A stretch of DNA of 64,000 nt from positions 1,267,318-1,331,317 of the forward strand of contig CAYJMS010000001.1 in NCBI GenBank assembly GCA_964371615.1, written 5' to 3'. The number at the start of each line of letters is the position of its first letter. Position 1 is the first letter of the stretch. A model generated the notes under the pieces. That model was given only the letters and a program-made list of their open reading frames with translations, had not been told where the DNA came from and ran no database searches. This document shows positions 1-8,762 of the stretch, piece by piece. The stretch comes from SpSt-333 sp964371615 (lineage in GTDB: Bacteria; Bacteroidota; Ignavibacteria; UBA10030; UBA8401). A program made the translations under genes and the position numbers.

Positions 1-1136
1 AAAACCTTCGCCTGCAACGAATGGAAACTGTGGGTTCGCTTGCCGGCGGGATTGTTCATGATATGAATAATATCCTCGGTCCGATCATGCTGTCGCTTGC
101 AGTGTTGCGAAGGAGGTTAGCAGATACCGGCGATCAGAAGTTTATAGACGTGTTAGAGACGAATTCTAAGCGAGCGGCAGATCTGGTCAAACAAATTCTC
201 ACATTTGCCCGGGGCGCTACACAAAACCGGTCACCTGTTCGCCCATCCCTTATGATCGATGAGGTTATGAAGCTGCTGAAGCCGACATTCCCATCAAATA
301 TTGCCTTCAGGGTATCCATACAACCGAACCTCTGGATGATTTCAGCCGATGCCGTGCAAATCCATCAGGTGCTGACCAATTTAGCAGTTAATGCAAGAGA
401 TGCAATGGTTGGTGGAGGAACCTTATCAATTGAAGTTGAAAACGTAACGCTAGACGAACGCCATGCCCGCATGTTTCCGGGAAAACCGGGTATTTATGTC
501 CTGTTCCGTATATCCGATACAGGGTCAGGAATACCTCCTGAGAACTTGAAAAAAATATTCGATCCATTTTTCACAACCAAAGAACTTGGTAAGGGGACAG
601 GATTAGGGCTTTCAACCGTTGCATCCATAGTAAAAGGACACCAGGGGATCATCGACGTGTCTAGCGACGTCGGCACCGGAACACAATTTCGATTTTATAT
701 TCCGGCAATCACTTCCGAAAAAGAATTGATGACACATCATGACATCATTAAAGCAATTCACGGAAATGGAGAACTAATCCTGGTGGTAGATGACGATGCG
801 ATCATCCGCGAAATTGCATCGGTCACATTGGAGACCGGCGGTTATAGTGTTATTAATGCCGCCGACGGCACCGAAGCTCTTGCATTATATACAAATCGAC
901 AAAATGACATTAAGTTAGTCCTCACCGATATGGATATGCCGGTGATGGATGGCGCTACACTGGCAAGGTTTTTACGAAAGCTCAATTCCAGCGTGTCAAT
1001 AGTTGGATCCAGCGGAACCTCCGTTCGACCAACGTTGAAGGAGTTGGAATCATTTGGTATGAATGCTTTTCTTCCAAAACCTTATACATCTGAGATTCTA
1101 CTGCGGATGATTTATGATACACTCAATCGGAAGTGA
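1..1136 (+). CDS. Hybrid sensor histidine kinase with C-terminal receiver domain (5' end outside window)
   Basis: The frame is already open at base 3 and the residues before the first ATG (base 21) look like the end of a signalling helix, so the gene starts upstream of the window. Counting from that ATG, the H-box GGIVHDMNN holds the phospho-accepting H13. The ATPase domain spans about 95-230, with N-box LTNLAVNARDAM, G1 box DTGSGIP, F-box PFFTT and G2 box GKGTGLGLS. A receiver domain follows at about 252-371, with acidic pocket D257-D259, phospho-acceptor D303 and K353. The input domain is out of sight, so the stimulus is unknown. No partner regulator is adjacent; the cassette array follows downstream. 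Confidence 0.93.
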   Translation, partial: NLRLQRMETVGSLAGGIVHDMNNILGPIMLSLAVLRRRLADTGDQKFIDVLETNSKRAADLVKQILTFARGATQNRSPVRPSLMIDEVMKLLKPTFPSNIAFRVSIQPNLWMISADAVQIHQVLTNLAVNARDAMVGGGTLSIEVENVTLDERHARMFPGKPGIYVLFRISDTGSGIPPENLKKIFDPFFTTKELGKGTGLGLSTVASIVKGHQGIIDVSSDVGTGTQFRFYIPAITSEKELMTHHDIIKAIHGNGELILVVDDDAIIREIASVTLETGGYSVINAADGTEALALYTNRQNDIKLVLTDMDMPVMDGATLARFLRKLNSSVSIVGSSGTSVRPTLKELESFGMNAFLPKPYTSEILLRMIYDTLNRK

Positions 1137-1632
1137 TATCATTTAATCCGAAAATATTCATTCAATGGCAAGAGAGCAAATGGAATGGTCATAGAGAATA
1201 TTTGCAAAAAGAGAATGGGATAATATTGTCCTAAATCAACAAATTTATCTATTACATGAGGTAAAATAGACCACCGGCACCAGAATCATTTTTTCATCTT
1301 CGGCTTGCCAACCTGCCTGCCAGCAAACACGTGCCTGAAGCAGGAAAAATAAAGTAAGCATTGGCACATAACATGGGGGTCGGTCACAGGTTATTTTGAA
1401 GAAAAAATATTTTATATTAATAATCGTGTCCGCCAGGGGCAATTTTAGGGTATATATAAGGTATAAAGGCGAATCAGGCTAATTTGTAAGTGGATGGAAC
1501 TGTCCTTTTTGAACGGATTAATGGTTGATGATACAATAGAAATCCGATACATTCCAATACATCTTAGGCTGTCTGACACAGCCTATCACTCTTATAACTC
1601 ACATATTCCGGACTTACACAGTCTAATAACTA
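1137..1632. other. Gene-free stretch upstream of the cassette array, with one hairpin
   Basis: No convincing coding frame is seen. At 1565-1585 an 8-bp perfect stem (TAGGCTGT / ACAGCCTA, 5-nt loop) has no T-run after it, so it is not an obvious terminator. A GC-rich patch rich in CCTGCC near 1300-1345 resembles small palindromic repeats seen elsewhere in the array. If the array has an attI site in this window it would lie just before 1633, but no integrase gene is present. Confidence 0.5.
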
Positions 1633-1639
1633 GTTAGGT
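1633..1639 (+). repeat. Left-most cassette core site (GTTAGGT)
   Basis: GTTAGGT fits the integron core consensus GTTRRRY and opens the first cassette. The 12 bases from 1633 (GTTAGGTGGTTG) are, with one mismatch, the reverse complement of 2261-2272 at the far end of the same cassette, as expected for a mobile cassette. The sequence before it does not match the right arms of the other sites, so it may be an attI site or an unrelated attC. Confidence 0.55.
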
Positions 1640-1669
1640 GGTTGTAAATTATGTGGAAGGATAATTAAA

Positions 1670-2248
1670 ATGTCTAAATATATAGTAATAGTAGTCATTT
1701 TATTTGGTTCAGAATTGTTTTCACAAGAACAATACAAATCCGGATCTCCTGAATGGGTAACTCAACAAAATTATATTGCATTGAAGACTAAAAATTATGA
1801 AGCAATATGTAATTATACGCCTAAAGATGAAATGGATAAATACAAAGAAGCTTTTATAGAAGCATTTAAAGATGACTCGATAAACGATCTTTATAAAGGA
1901 ATATTTCCATCAGTTATGGATTATGATAGTTTTGTTAATTTACCATCGATTGAAATCTATAAATTATGGATAAAGTATTTTCTTAACCAAGATGCTGATG
2001 TTATAAAGACCATGCTTAATTCGAATTATAAAGTCCTGGGTCATGTTCAAGAAGGAGACTCGCTAGCTCATGTTGTAGTAAGAGTTGAAATGTTTTCACC
2101 TTACTTTGGTAATGAAAGTATTGTGAGTGTATTAACATTAAAAAAGGAAGACAATAGATGGAAGCCAGAGACTCAAAATGATATAAAATCTAGTGTCTTT
2201 CGTGCCATTGACATGCTGAAGTACCAATACAGATCAGACCATAATTGA
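1670..2248 (+). CDS. Cassette 1: secreted protein of unknown function
   Basis: This 192-residue protein is not recognised. Residues 1-19 form a signal peptide (hydrophobic IVIVVILFG core, likely cleavage after LFS before QEQ). The mature part is mixed alpha/beta, rich in Lys, Tyr and Asp, with no conserved catalytic motif. The pattern of an N-terminal helical part followed by a sheet ending in RWKPE is reminiscent of small NTF2-like secreted domains, but this is only an impression. It is the sole gene of its cassette, lies on the plus strand, and is visibly more AT-rich than the region after 13.5 kb. Confidence 0.75.
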   Translation: MSKYIVIVVILFGSELFSQEQYKSGSPEWVTQQNYIALKTKNYEAICNYTPKDEMDKYKEAFIEAFKDDSINDLYKGIFPSVMDYDSFVNLPSIEIYKLWIKYFLNQDADVIKTMLNSNYKVLGHVQEGDSLAHVVVRVEMFSPYFGNESIVSVLTLKKEDNRWKPETQNDIKSSVFRAIDMLKYQYRSDHN

Positions 2249-2265
2249 ATTTTATTTAAACAACC

Positions 2266-2448
2266 ACCTGACACGTCACTCAAGCGGACGTGAAGGGACG
2301 GGCGGCGAATCAAGCGCGCGAAACGAGTGTAGCGAAAAGTCTAAATTGCAACGCAGTCACATAAAATAAATCAATAGTTCAGCACGCGCGACGGCAGACG
2401 GGAACTGAAAGATTCTACCGCACGCCGCTTAGTTCCAGTCCGTTAGGG
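2266..2448 (+). repeat. attC-like cassette recombination site A
   Basis: The left core ACCTGAC (2266-2272) mirrors the start of cassette 1. The right core GTTAGGG (2442-2448) opens cassette 2. The left arm (CTCAAGCGGACGTG) pairs imperfectly with the right arm (GCACGCCGCTTAGTTCC), leaving a long variable centre. The right arm ends in TTAGTTCCAGTCCGTTAG, which recurs at most other sites of the array. Confidence 0.75.
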
Positions 2449-2463
2449 TGTGAAAAATAGCAT

Positions 2464-3081
2464 ATGCAAAAGTCAAAATACATTCATATTTGTTTGCTCT
2501 TCCTTATTTCTTGTGATCAACAGTGTCCTCGGCAATATATTTATGAAGAATATCTAATTTATTCACTATTGATTGATTCATTGTATTCTAATTCGTCCAC
2601 GAAAGTATTTGTTTTAATGGACAGCACATTTGATTATTCTCCGATAGCATTAAATGGATTATACAAAAAGAAGGATGGTTCATTTGTGGCGTATGATGAG
2701 TTATATAAATTAAATGGTTCTTGCGTTGAATGGGATTCATCAGAAACAGACGAGATGCGCAATAACTTTTGGGAAAAAAATAAAATTAAATGCAGAATAT
2801 TTAAAGATTCAATTAAATGTTCTCTGAAACCTATCCAACTAAGAACGGATTCTCTAAAATCAGTATTTAAAACCGGCTGGCAATTATTTTATGAATTATT
2901 CCCTACTTCAAATGGGTTTATTGAATTATCAAGAGTTGGTTTTAACAAAAACAAAAATCAGGCAATAGTTTATGTAGGGAAGTCAACTGGTCAACTTAAT
3001 GGAGTAGGACTATTCGTGTTTTTATGCAAAGAAAAAGGTTTCTGGGTGATAAAGAGTAAAACGGAAGTTTGGGTTTCATAA
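2464..3081 (+). CDS. Cassette 2: lipoprotein of unknown function
   Basis: The 205-residue product starts with a short lipoprotein signal (hydrophobic CLLFL core, lipobox LISC at about residue 17), so it is probably anchored to a membrane facing the periplasm or outside. The mature part contains several further Cys residues (CPR near the N-terminus, CVEW, CRIF, CSLK, FLCKEKG), which may form disulphides. I do not recognise the family. It occupies one cassette by itself, and its start lies 16 bases after the core site. The composition is strongly AT-rich, like cassette 1. Confidence 0.75.
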   Translation: MQKSKYIHICLLFLISCDQQCPRQYIYEEYLIYSLLIDSLYSNSSTKVFVLMDSTFDYSPIALNGLYKKKDGSFVAYDELYKLNGSCVEWDSSETDEMRNNFWEKNKIKCRIFKDSIKCSLKPIQLRTDSLKSVFKTGWQLFYELFPTSNGFIELSRVGFNKNKNQAIVYVGKSTGQLNGVGLFVFLCKEKGFWVIKSKTEVWVS

Positions 3082-3088
3082 TCTCACA

Positions 3089-3251
3089 CCCTAACCAGCA
3101 GCTCAAACTGACGTGCGAACCGCGCCGCGCTTATACTGGAATTGTTGTGTTCTCAACTTACAACTTACGATCCGAAACATCATTTTAAATCTAACAACGA
3201 AATCCAGCGCGCTGGAGCGTTTGCACGCAGGTTAGTTCCAGTCCGTTAGGC
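3089..3251 (+). repeat. attC-like cassette recombination site B
   Basis: This is the clearest site. The left core CCCTAAC (3089-3095) lies within CACACCCTAAC, an exact reverse complement of the start of cassette 2 (GTTAGGGTGTG at 2442). The right core is GTTAGGC (3245-3251). The left arm CTGACGTGCGAACCGC pairs with the right arm through GCGTTTGCACGCAGGTTAG, with the bulges and unpaired bases typical of attC hairpins. The site is about 163 bases long. Confidence 0.8.
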
Positions 3252-3276
3252 GGCTTGATTTTGAAACCACAATGAT

Positions 3277-4509
3277 ATGAATAGACAGACAGCATTGACA
3301 TTAATGCTCTTTCGAATATTATTTATCGAATTCTCATTATCACAAAATGATACGTTGGTTTCTTATGATGTGAGAACAAAAATAATTGAAGATGTAAAAA
3401 ATATCCAATTCGACACCACAAAAAAATTCGAAAATACGATGTGGAATGTCGGAACCTTAAATGGATATAGTGAGCTAAGTTTAATAAAACCAACTGAAGT
3501 ATTTCCGGGTTCGGGATTTACCGATTATAGACCAGCTCAACAACTGTTTTCAGTATCAAATTACCCGATTCGAACAGTAGTAAAACTCTTCAAATATAGA
3601 AACGGTATAATAAAACAAGAGGGTTCCGGAGTCATGGTCTCAAAAGATTTAGTATTAACTGCAATGCATTGCGTTTACTTCTATAACGATTCAGACACCG
3701 TTGCAACTTTTAATGATAGCATGTTAGTCAAACCAGCATATGATAATGGAAAAGAAAATACATTGTGTGAGAAAAGTATTAGTGCTATGTACTATTTTCC
3801 CAAATCAAATTTTAAAAATATATTATCTCAGGACGTTGCCATAATTAAGTTACGAGAGCCAATTGGATTTAAAACTGGTTGGGTGGGAATATCATTTTAT
3901 GAAGAAGATAGCAGCTTAAGAAATAAAGTGTTTCACAAATTTAGTTACCCTGGGACTGTTGATCCTTCTGATTCAACTCGTGTATTTAATGGAGATACCC
4001 TGTATTACAATTATGGCATCCTTGATGTGATCGAGCAAGATGCATTCGGGTATAACATTAGTGGCATACCCGGTCAAAGTGGAAGTTCTCTTATTTATAC
4101 AGACAATTTCTCATATTATTCCATTGGTGTTCAAAATTGGTCATTTCAATCAAGGCACTATCGATTTAGCAAGGGAATGTATTATGCCTTTAGAGGAATA
4201 ATAGAAAGCTCAACGAATTCAATCAAAGTACTTAATAATTCTTCTGTTGATTATTCGTTGTCGAATGCGTATCCGAATCCATTTAATCCGACAGCAACAA
4301 TTCAATTTTCTGTTAGCAAGGATTCTTACGTAAATATCGAAGTCTTTGACATACTTGGTCGTAAAATTGAAACACTGTTAAGTGAAACAAAGATTAAAGG
4401 AAACTACAAAATAATGGTAAATGGGTTAGGATTGCCAAGCGGAATCTATTTTGTAAGAATGCAAGCTGGCGGTTTTAAGAAAACAATTAAAATTCTTCTA
4501 TCAAAATGA
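3277..4509 (+). CDS. Cassette 3: secreted trypsin/V8-like serine protease with T9SS sorting domain
   Basis: The 410-residue protein has a signal peptide ending near SLSQ (residue 23) and a chymotrypsin-fold serine protease domain at about 95-310. The triad is visible: H131 in LTAMHC, D186 in SQDVAIIKL and S268 in PGQSGSSL. The GQSGS context is closer to V8/glutamyl-endopeptidase types than to GDSGG trypsins. A T9SS type-A sorting domain fills about 328-410, beginning SNAYPNPFNPT and ending with SGIYFVRMQAGG. The sorting domain implies export across the outer membrane and cell-surface attachment or release. A 400-residue secreted enzyme is large cargo for one integron cassette. Substrate is unknown. 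Confidence 0.88.
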   Translation: MNRQTALTLMLFRILFIEFSLSQNDTLVSYDVRTKIIEDVKNIQFDTTKKFENTMWNVGTLNGYSELSLIKPTEVFPGSGFTDYRPAQQLFSVSNYPIRTVVKLFKYRNGIIKQEGSGVMVSKDLVLTAMHCVYFYNDSDTVATFNDSMLVKPAYDNGKENTLCEKSISAMYYFPKSNFKNILSQDVAIIKLREPIGFKTGWVGISFYEEDSSLRNKVFHKFSYPGTVDPSDSTRVFNGDTLYYNYGILDVIEQDAFGYNISGIPGQSGSSLIYTDNFSYYSIGVQNWSFQSRHYRFSKGMYYAFRGIIESSTNSIKVLNNSSVDYSLSNAYPNPFNPTATIQFSVSKDSYVNIEVFDILGRKIETLLSETKIKGNYKIMVNGLGLPSGIYFVRMQAGGFKKTIKILLSK

Positions 4510-4514
4510 GAGCC

Positions 4515-4724
4515 GCCTATCCAGTCGCTCAAGCTGATCCCGCCAAAAAACGGTGGGACAGGCAGTGCAAACCGCCAACGCGCCGAGTTTGCGATTGTCA
4601 AGGAACGAACATGCAACCCCTTTTATGAGGCAGGATATTAAAATTAAAAAGTAAACCCAACGCGCTGGAACGCCTGCCTGCCGACAGGAAGGTTGCAACG
4701 CAAATTATCTCCAGTCCGTTAGTG
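4515..4724 (+). repeat. attC-like cassette recombination site C, with inserted small palindromes
   Basis: The left core GCCTATC (4515-4521) follows AGCC, together mirroring the start of cassette 3 (GTTAGGCGGCT at 3245) with one mismatch. The right core is GTTAGTG (4718-4724). The site is longer than its neighbours because it carries a hairpin (CCCGCC / GGTGGG near 4540-4557) and a CCTGCCTGCCGACAGG block near 4671-4688, which look like small repeats that jumped into the attC centre. Confidence 0.7.
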
Positions 4725-4749
4725 TACCTTCAAAATAAGTGGAGGGATA

Positions 4750-4989
4750 ATGGAAATAGATGAAGAAAAATTGGACGAGGTTGTTTTGGCATTGTTGTAC
4801 GTAACAAAATTCAAAGATGGTCCAAACACGAGATCGTGGAAATCTTATGCATGGTCGATACTCAATAGACTGCATGAAAAGGGATTCATCGATAATCCAA
4901 AGAGTAAATCAAAATCTGTTGTGTTGTTTGAATCGACTGAAGTTGATGGCGAAAAACTGATCAAAAGATACTTTGCAAAGTCACAATAA
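4750..4989 (+). CDS. Cassette 4: DUF6429-like small protein
   Basis: This 79-residue cytoplasmic protein has no signal peptide. The order EKLDEVVLALLYVT, then SWKSYAWSILNRLHEKGFI, then KSKSVVLFE is the layout I know from DUF6429, a small family often found in bacterial genomes as a lone gene. A winged-helix-like turn (NRLHEKGFIDNP) is plausible, but no function is established. The start is preceded by GTGGAGGG (4740-4747), a good ribosome site. The stop codon TAA (4987-4989) lies inside the left core of the following attC. It is the only cassette protein here that is not exported. Confidence 0.7.
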   Translation: MEIDEEKLDEVVLALLYVTKFKDGPNTRSWKSYAWSILNRLHEKGFIDNPKSKSKSVVLFESTEVDGEKLIKRYFAKSQ

Positions 4990-5105
4990 CAGGTTGCTCC
5001 AGCTGACGTGAACCATCGCAGCACTAACAAAGTCAACGAACTAACTAAAAACAGACTGCAAATGCGCTGAGCGGTTCATGCCGCTAAGATCCATGGTCGT
5101 TAGGC
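4984..5105 (+). repeat. attC-like cassette recombination site D
   Basis: This is the shortest site (about 122 bases). The left core CAATAAC (4984-4990) overlaps the stop codon of the preceding gene and mirrors the start of cassette 4 (GTTAGTG) with one mismatch. The left arm CAGCTGACGTGAACC pairs with the right arm GGTTCATGCCGCTAAG. The right core is GTTAGGC (5099-5105). Confidence 0.75.
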
Positions 5106-5167
5106 GTATTAGCACACGAAGTAAAAAAATAACGGCACGTCATATCATTAATTGACTACGAGTATTT

Positions 5168-6304
5168 ATGCCATTAAGAAGAATCCTTTGCCTATTCATG
5201 ATTGGGTGCAGCAGTCTTTTTTCGCAATCATCTCATGTTGACTTATACGTGAATCCTGACATTGACACTTCTAATGCCGAGATCGCTCAAGTCATTCACC
5301 TTTGGACAAATTATTTAAACTCGAATCCCGATAGCATACCGGACAACCCTTACTGGCTTTCTGCGGAAAAACAACGGTACAAAAAATATGATTTCCTCAA
5401 TAGTGTTTATTTCAATCCTAGCCTGTACTACTTCCTTGCTTACTACAAACCCACTGTCATGAGTGTGTCGCAGATAGACAGCGAATATGTTATTCGTACA
5501 TTGTTTGCCAAGCAAACGGACTCTCATTTTTCTCGTCCGTTCTGTATTGTCTGCATCAGGGCAACTAAGGAGAACGAGATGTTCCGACTTGGCAACGTCT
5601 TATCTGTCAACACGAAGTCCTGGGAAAAGGAAACTGTCGGTAGTATAACATTCATATTTCCCGCCAGCCATCATTTTAACAAGGATCTGGCAGAACGTAT
5701 GAACTCATTTGTCGATTCCCTCACTACACTTTGGGACATGAAGGTTTTTCCGACTGAATTCTATCTTACAGACGATTTGAGCGATATTATGGAAATACTG
5801 GGTTTCGACTACTACGTTGGAGAAAGTTACAATCGTGGTAAGGGAGGATTAACTGATGTCGCGAACCGTATCGTGTATGGTGCTGGACAGGATGAGTGGT
5901 ATCCACACGAATTCGTCCATGTTTACATCAATCCACTTTTCCCTATGGCACACTATTATTTCCTCGAAGGTTATGCTGCTTTGCTCGGGGGATCTAAGGG
6001 TCATGATCTTTCATGGCATATGAAAAGAATGCAAAAACATCTTGAAGTTCATCCGAACATCGATTTGGATAGTCTCTTAACGTTTTCACGCTTCGATCCT
6101 TACACTGATCCCAAGTACGTTTTTGGCGGTTTACTTTGCAGATTGGCTCTTGAAAAAGGTGGACTGCCAACTCTCAAGCAACTCTTCTCTTTTGGAACTA
6201 ACGACAATGATTTCTATAACGCTATTCAAACTGTTCTCGGCATAAAGCAGCAGGAACTCAACCAAGTCATCCGACAAAAGTTGGCTGAATATGACAAACA
6301 ATGA
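5168..6304 (+). CDS. Cassette 5: exported gluzincin-type metallopeptidase (peptidase MA-like)
   Basis: The 378-residue protein has an N-terminal export signal; C14 in MIGC could be a lipidation site, or the cut may fall after FSQ (residue 20). The zinc motif HEFVH lies at 247-251, and E267 in FLEGYAALLGG is well placed as the third ligand, which is the layout of gluzincins of the peptidase MA group. The N-terminal 230 residues have no recognised domain. The gene lies 62 bases after its core site. Its base composition is less AT-rich than cassettes 1-3, which suggests a different source. Substrate is unknown. Confidence 0.8.
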   Translation: MPLRRILCLFMIGCSSLFSQSSHVDLYVNPDIDTSNAEIAQVIHLWTNYLNSNPDSIPDNPYWLSAEKQRYKKYDFLNSVYFNPSLYYFLAYYKPTVMSVSQIDSEYVIRTLFAKQTDSHFSRPFCIVCIRATKENEMFRLGNVLSVNTKSWEKETVGSITFIFPASHHFNKDLAERMNSFVDSLTTLWDMKVFPTEFYLTDDLSDIMEILGFDYYVGESYNRGKGGLTDVANRIVYGAGQDEWYPHEFVHVYINPLFPMAHYYFLEGYAALLGGSKGHDLSWHMKRMQKHLEVHPNIDLDSLLTFSRFDPYTDPKYVFGGLLCRLALEKGGLPTLKQLFSFGTNDNDFYNAIQTVLGIKQQELNQVIRQKLAEYDKQ

Positions 6305-6341
6305 ACTTGGTGAGTAAACGTTTTTCAACGTTTGAGTTCTT

Positions 6342-6704
6342 TTATTCTTTGTTCTCCAGGCCTCGGGCGAGTTTTCGGGAATCGATCGGATCACTCTTGT
6401 TTGTTTTTTCCTTATCGGAAGTAGGAACATCTGCCGGGTTGGCAATGATGAAATCGATATTATGTTCTTTGAATACCCTTAATGCCCAGAATCCGCAGAA
6501 TCCTGCTTCATACACAATATGGTAGATTCCGCAGGGATAATTCTTGTGGAGTTAGGCGAGCAATTCCAATGGAGCGGGGTTCATTGAAAAAGTTTTCAAT
6601 TCAATGCCGCCGGTGCGAATCGTCACTTTCCAATTCTTTAGATGCGTATCGACACCGATAAAGAAGTGATCGTTAGAGAATGATAGTTCGCGCGAATTAT
6701 CCAT
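6342..6704 (-). pseudogene. IS110-family transposase, N-terminal remnant with internal stop
   Basis: The minus-strand frame from the ATG at 6702-6704 reads through FIGVDTHLKNWKVTIR, the DEDD start typical of IS110 transposases, and later YEAGFCGFW, NPADVP and DPIDSRKLARGL, all classic IS110 landmarks. It is broken after LELLA by a TAA where the family has Tyr, a one-base change, and stops after about 120 codons; intact IS110 transposases have 300-400 residues. The C-terminal Ser domain is missing. The upstream end abuts the left arm of attC site E. Confidence 0.85.
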
Positions 6705-6765
6705 TGAAAAGTCTCCTTATGTTTTAATATTGGAAATGTAGACTTTTTAAACATAACTTCTGACG
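6564..6765 (-). repeat. IS110 5' end, copy 1 of a 202-bp repeat
   Basis: This segment aligns without gaps to 8622-8823, with roughly nine of ten bases identical by eye. It spans the transposase start and its upstream leader. Both copies end at CATAACTTCTGACG, after which the sequences differ and the left arm of a different attC begins. The shared edge therefore marks the IS end or its target. Confidence 0.85.
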
Positions 6766-6905
6766 ATGCAACCGTCGACGCTCTTAAGTTTTTAAGTTTC
6801 GTTTCATCAAAATACAACATACATTACGAAAGCAAAATTTAAATCTAAAAACTTTATCCCGCGCTCTGGAACGTTGCAACGCAGTTTAGTTCCAGTCCGT
6901 TAGGC
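6760..6905 (+). repeat. attC-like site E, left core lost to an IS insertion
   Basis: The right core is GTTAGGC (6899-6905), and the right arm GGAACGTTGCAACGCAGTTTAG is intact. The left arm survives only as CTGACGATGCAACCGTCGACGC next to the IS110 edge. The expected left core, a reverse complement of the cassette 5 start, is not found between 6304 and 6760, so the insertion or a deletion removed it. Confidence 0.65.
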
Positions 6906-6927
6906 GGCGCAAAAAGGAGGATCCAAT

Positions 6928-8445
6928 ATGACAAAAACTTTCAATCTGTTTCTGTGTTTCAGCGCCTGCTTGCTAATTGGATGTTCGAGGAAACAATCAA
7001 TCTCTCCCGTTACTCCGGAACGACACAACTCTTCGCCTCAGATAAGATGGATCGACATTTCTCCATCATCACCAACACCGGGTAGTGAAGTTCAGCTCAC
7101 GTGTTACGCCACAGATCCTGACAATGATTCCTTATCTTACACTTGGTCGGTCTCAATTGGGACAATCACAAATCCCAATTCTAACACGACGAAGTGGCAA
7201 ATTCCGTCCGATGCCGTTCCAAACCAGCATTACAGCGTCAAACTTATCGTCTCTGATTCAAGATTGGCGACAGATTCCTCCCGTCAGATTGTGATCGCTT
7301 TCGCTCAAGGATATGACCCAAGATTAAAATGGAAGTATAATACGGGTAAATTCGTTTATTATTCATCACCAGCTATTGGAAGTGATGGAACAATATATGT
7401 TGGAAACGGAATTTCAGGAGGGGGCACAGGTTTATTTGCGATAAATCCAGATGGAAATCAAAAATGGATATTCCCTATGTCCAATCCAGTATTCACACCT
7501 TCAATCGCTTCAGATGGGATAATTTATGTTCAAGATTTTACGAGTACTCTATATGCAATAAATTCTAATGGTACAGAAAGATGGAAATACATACTAAACA
7601 GTACCACTGGTATTGGACAGACTTCTCCAGCCATTGACCTTGATGGCACTATATATATCTGCGCCTCTGGAATATATGCGATAAAACCTGATGGTTCTCT
7701 TAAGTGGCACTACAATGATCCATTTATGCCTGCTGCAAATATAAGAACTTCTCCGTCGTTAAGCCCAGATAGTTGTATTATTATTGCCACCAGTGATAGA
7801 CCTATCTCCATTTGGAAACTAAATTCCAATGGCAGCCGTGTATGGAAATGCAATTTACCTGAAGGAGATTTTATATTTTCCTCACCTGGTATTGCTTCTG
7901 ACGGAACTATTTATGTAGGTGCTGAAACTCAGGCGGGCGGAGATAAAAGTTTTCTTTACGCAATCAGACCTGATTCAACATTAAAATGGAAATACACAAT
8001 TACTGGAGGTCGCCCAATTCGCTCTTCTCCTTCAATTGATGCAAACGGCACAATATACATTGGAACAAAAGCGGGTTCTTCTCCAAGCGCTCAACTTCTT
8101 GCGTTGAATCCTGATGGTACTTTAAAGTGGAGTTATACCATTCAACAGATTCACGGGGCCGATGATATTTATTGTTCTCCAACAATAGGAAGTGATTGGG
8201 TAATATATTTTGGTGCAGAGAATGGATTGCTGCACGCTTTAAACCCAGATGGTACTTTAAATTGGACTTTCGACACAAACAACGGAATGAATTGGTCATC
8301 ACCAGCTATTGCAAATGATGGTACAATATACTTTGGATGCGGTGATGGCAATCTATATGCTTTGAAGTCAAACAGTCTAGGATTAGGAAATTCTCATTGG
8401 CCAAAGTTTAGATACAATAACCAGAATACTGGCAGAACATATTAA
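6928..8445 (+). CDS. Cassette 6: lipoprotein with Ig/PKD-like and PQQ-type beta-propeller domains
   Basis: The 505-residue product has a lipoprotein signal with lipobox LLIGC (C at 19). Residues about 35-130 form an Ig/PKD-like domain (YATDPDNDSLSYTWS). From about 130 on, seven to eight repeats of the form SSPxIxxDGTIYVG ... ALNPDGTLKW make a PQQ-like propeller, closing with HWPKFRYNNQNTGR, the usual end of such proteins. The function is likely binding or scaffolding on the cell surface; no catalytic residues are recognised. It starts 22 bases after its core, with GGAGGA (6916-6921) as ribosome site. At 1.5 kb it is an unusually long cassette gene. Confidence 0.87.
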   Translation: MTKTFNLFLCFSACLLIGCSRKQSISPVTPERHNSSPQIRWIDISPSSPTPGSEVQLTCYATDPDNDSLSYTWSVSIGTITNPNSNTTKWQIPSDAVPNQHYSVKLIVSDSRLATDSSRQIVIAFAQGYDPRLKWKYNTGKFVYYSSPAIGSDGTIYVGNGISGGGTGLFAINPDGNQKWIFPMSNPVFTPSIASDGIIYVQDFTSTLYAINSNGTERWKYILNSTTGIGQTSPAIDLDGTIYICASGIYAIKPDGSLKWHYNDPFMPAANIRTSPSLSPDSCIIIATSDRPISIWKLNSNGSRVWKCNLPEGDFIFSSPGIASDGTIYVGAETQAGGDKSFLYAIRPDSTLKWKYTITGGRPIRSSPSIDANGTIYIGTKAGSSPSAQLLALNPDGTLKWSYTIQQIHGADDIYCSPTIGSDWVIYFGAENGLLHALNPDGTLNWTFDTNNGMNWSSPAIANDGTIYFGCGDGNLYALKSNSLGLGNSHWPKFRYNNQNTGRTY

Positions 8446-8603
8446 GAACATTATGCCAGCTACGAACTTTATGTTTACAACAATATTGTTTTGCCGGATG
8501 ACCATGTTTATAAAACTAGTGTGCACTTTATTTACGTTCGTGCAATCCGACTGGCAATGCAAGTGCAATATACTTTTATCGTCTTCAAACAATGGATTAT
8601 GTC

Positions 8604-8762
8604 TCAACTAAGAAATGTGTATTCAAATGGAGCGGGGTTCATTGAAAATGTTTTCAATTCAATGCCGCTGATGCGAATCGTCACTTTCCAATTCTTAAGA
8701 TGAGTATCGACACCGATATATAAGTGATCATTAGAGAATGATAGTGCGCGCGAAGTATCCAT
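8604..8762 (-). pseudogene. IS110-family transposase, short N-terminal remnant
   Basis: From the ATG at 8760-8762 the minus-strand frame encodes LYIGVDTHLKNWKVTIR and SGIELKTFSMNPAP, nearly the same as the remnant at 6342-6704, then runs into unrelated sequence and a stop after 52 codons. Only the first fifth of a transposase is left. The stretch from 8446 to 8603 between this remnant and the cassette 6 gene shows no gene. Confidence 0.82.

Noticed and set aside
1565..1585. Hairpin before the array taken as a terminator of the kinase gene
   Set aside because: It lies over 420 bases after the kinase stop and has no T-run.
6301..6525. Plus-strand 74-codon frame after cassette 5
   Set aside because: It lies over the IS110 remnant, which explains the sequence on the other strand.
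8000..8302. Minus-strand 100-codon frame in the propeller gene
   Set aside because: It reflects the repeated codon pattern of the propeller repeats on the other strand; no start site or family features.
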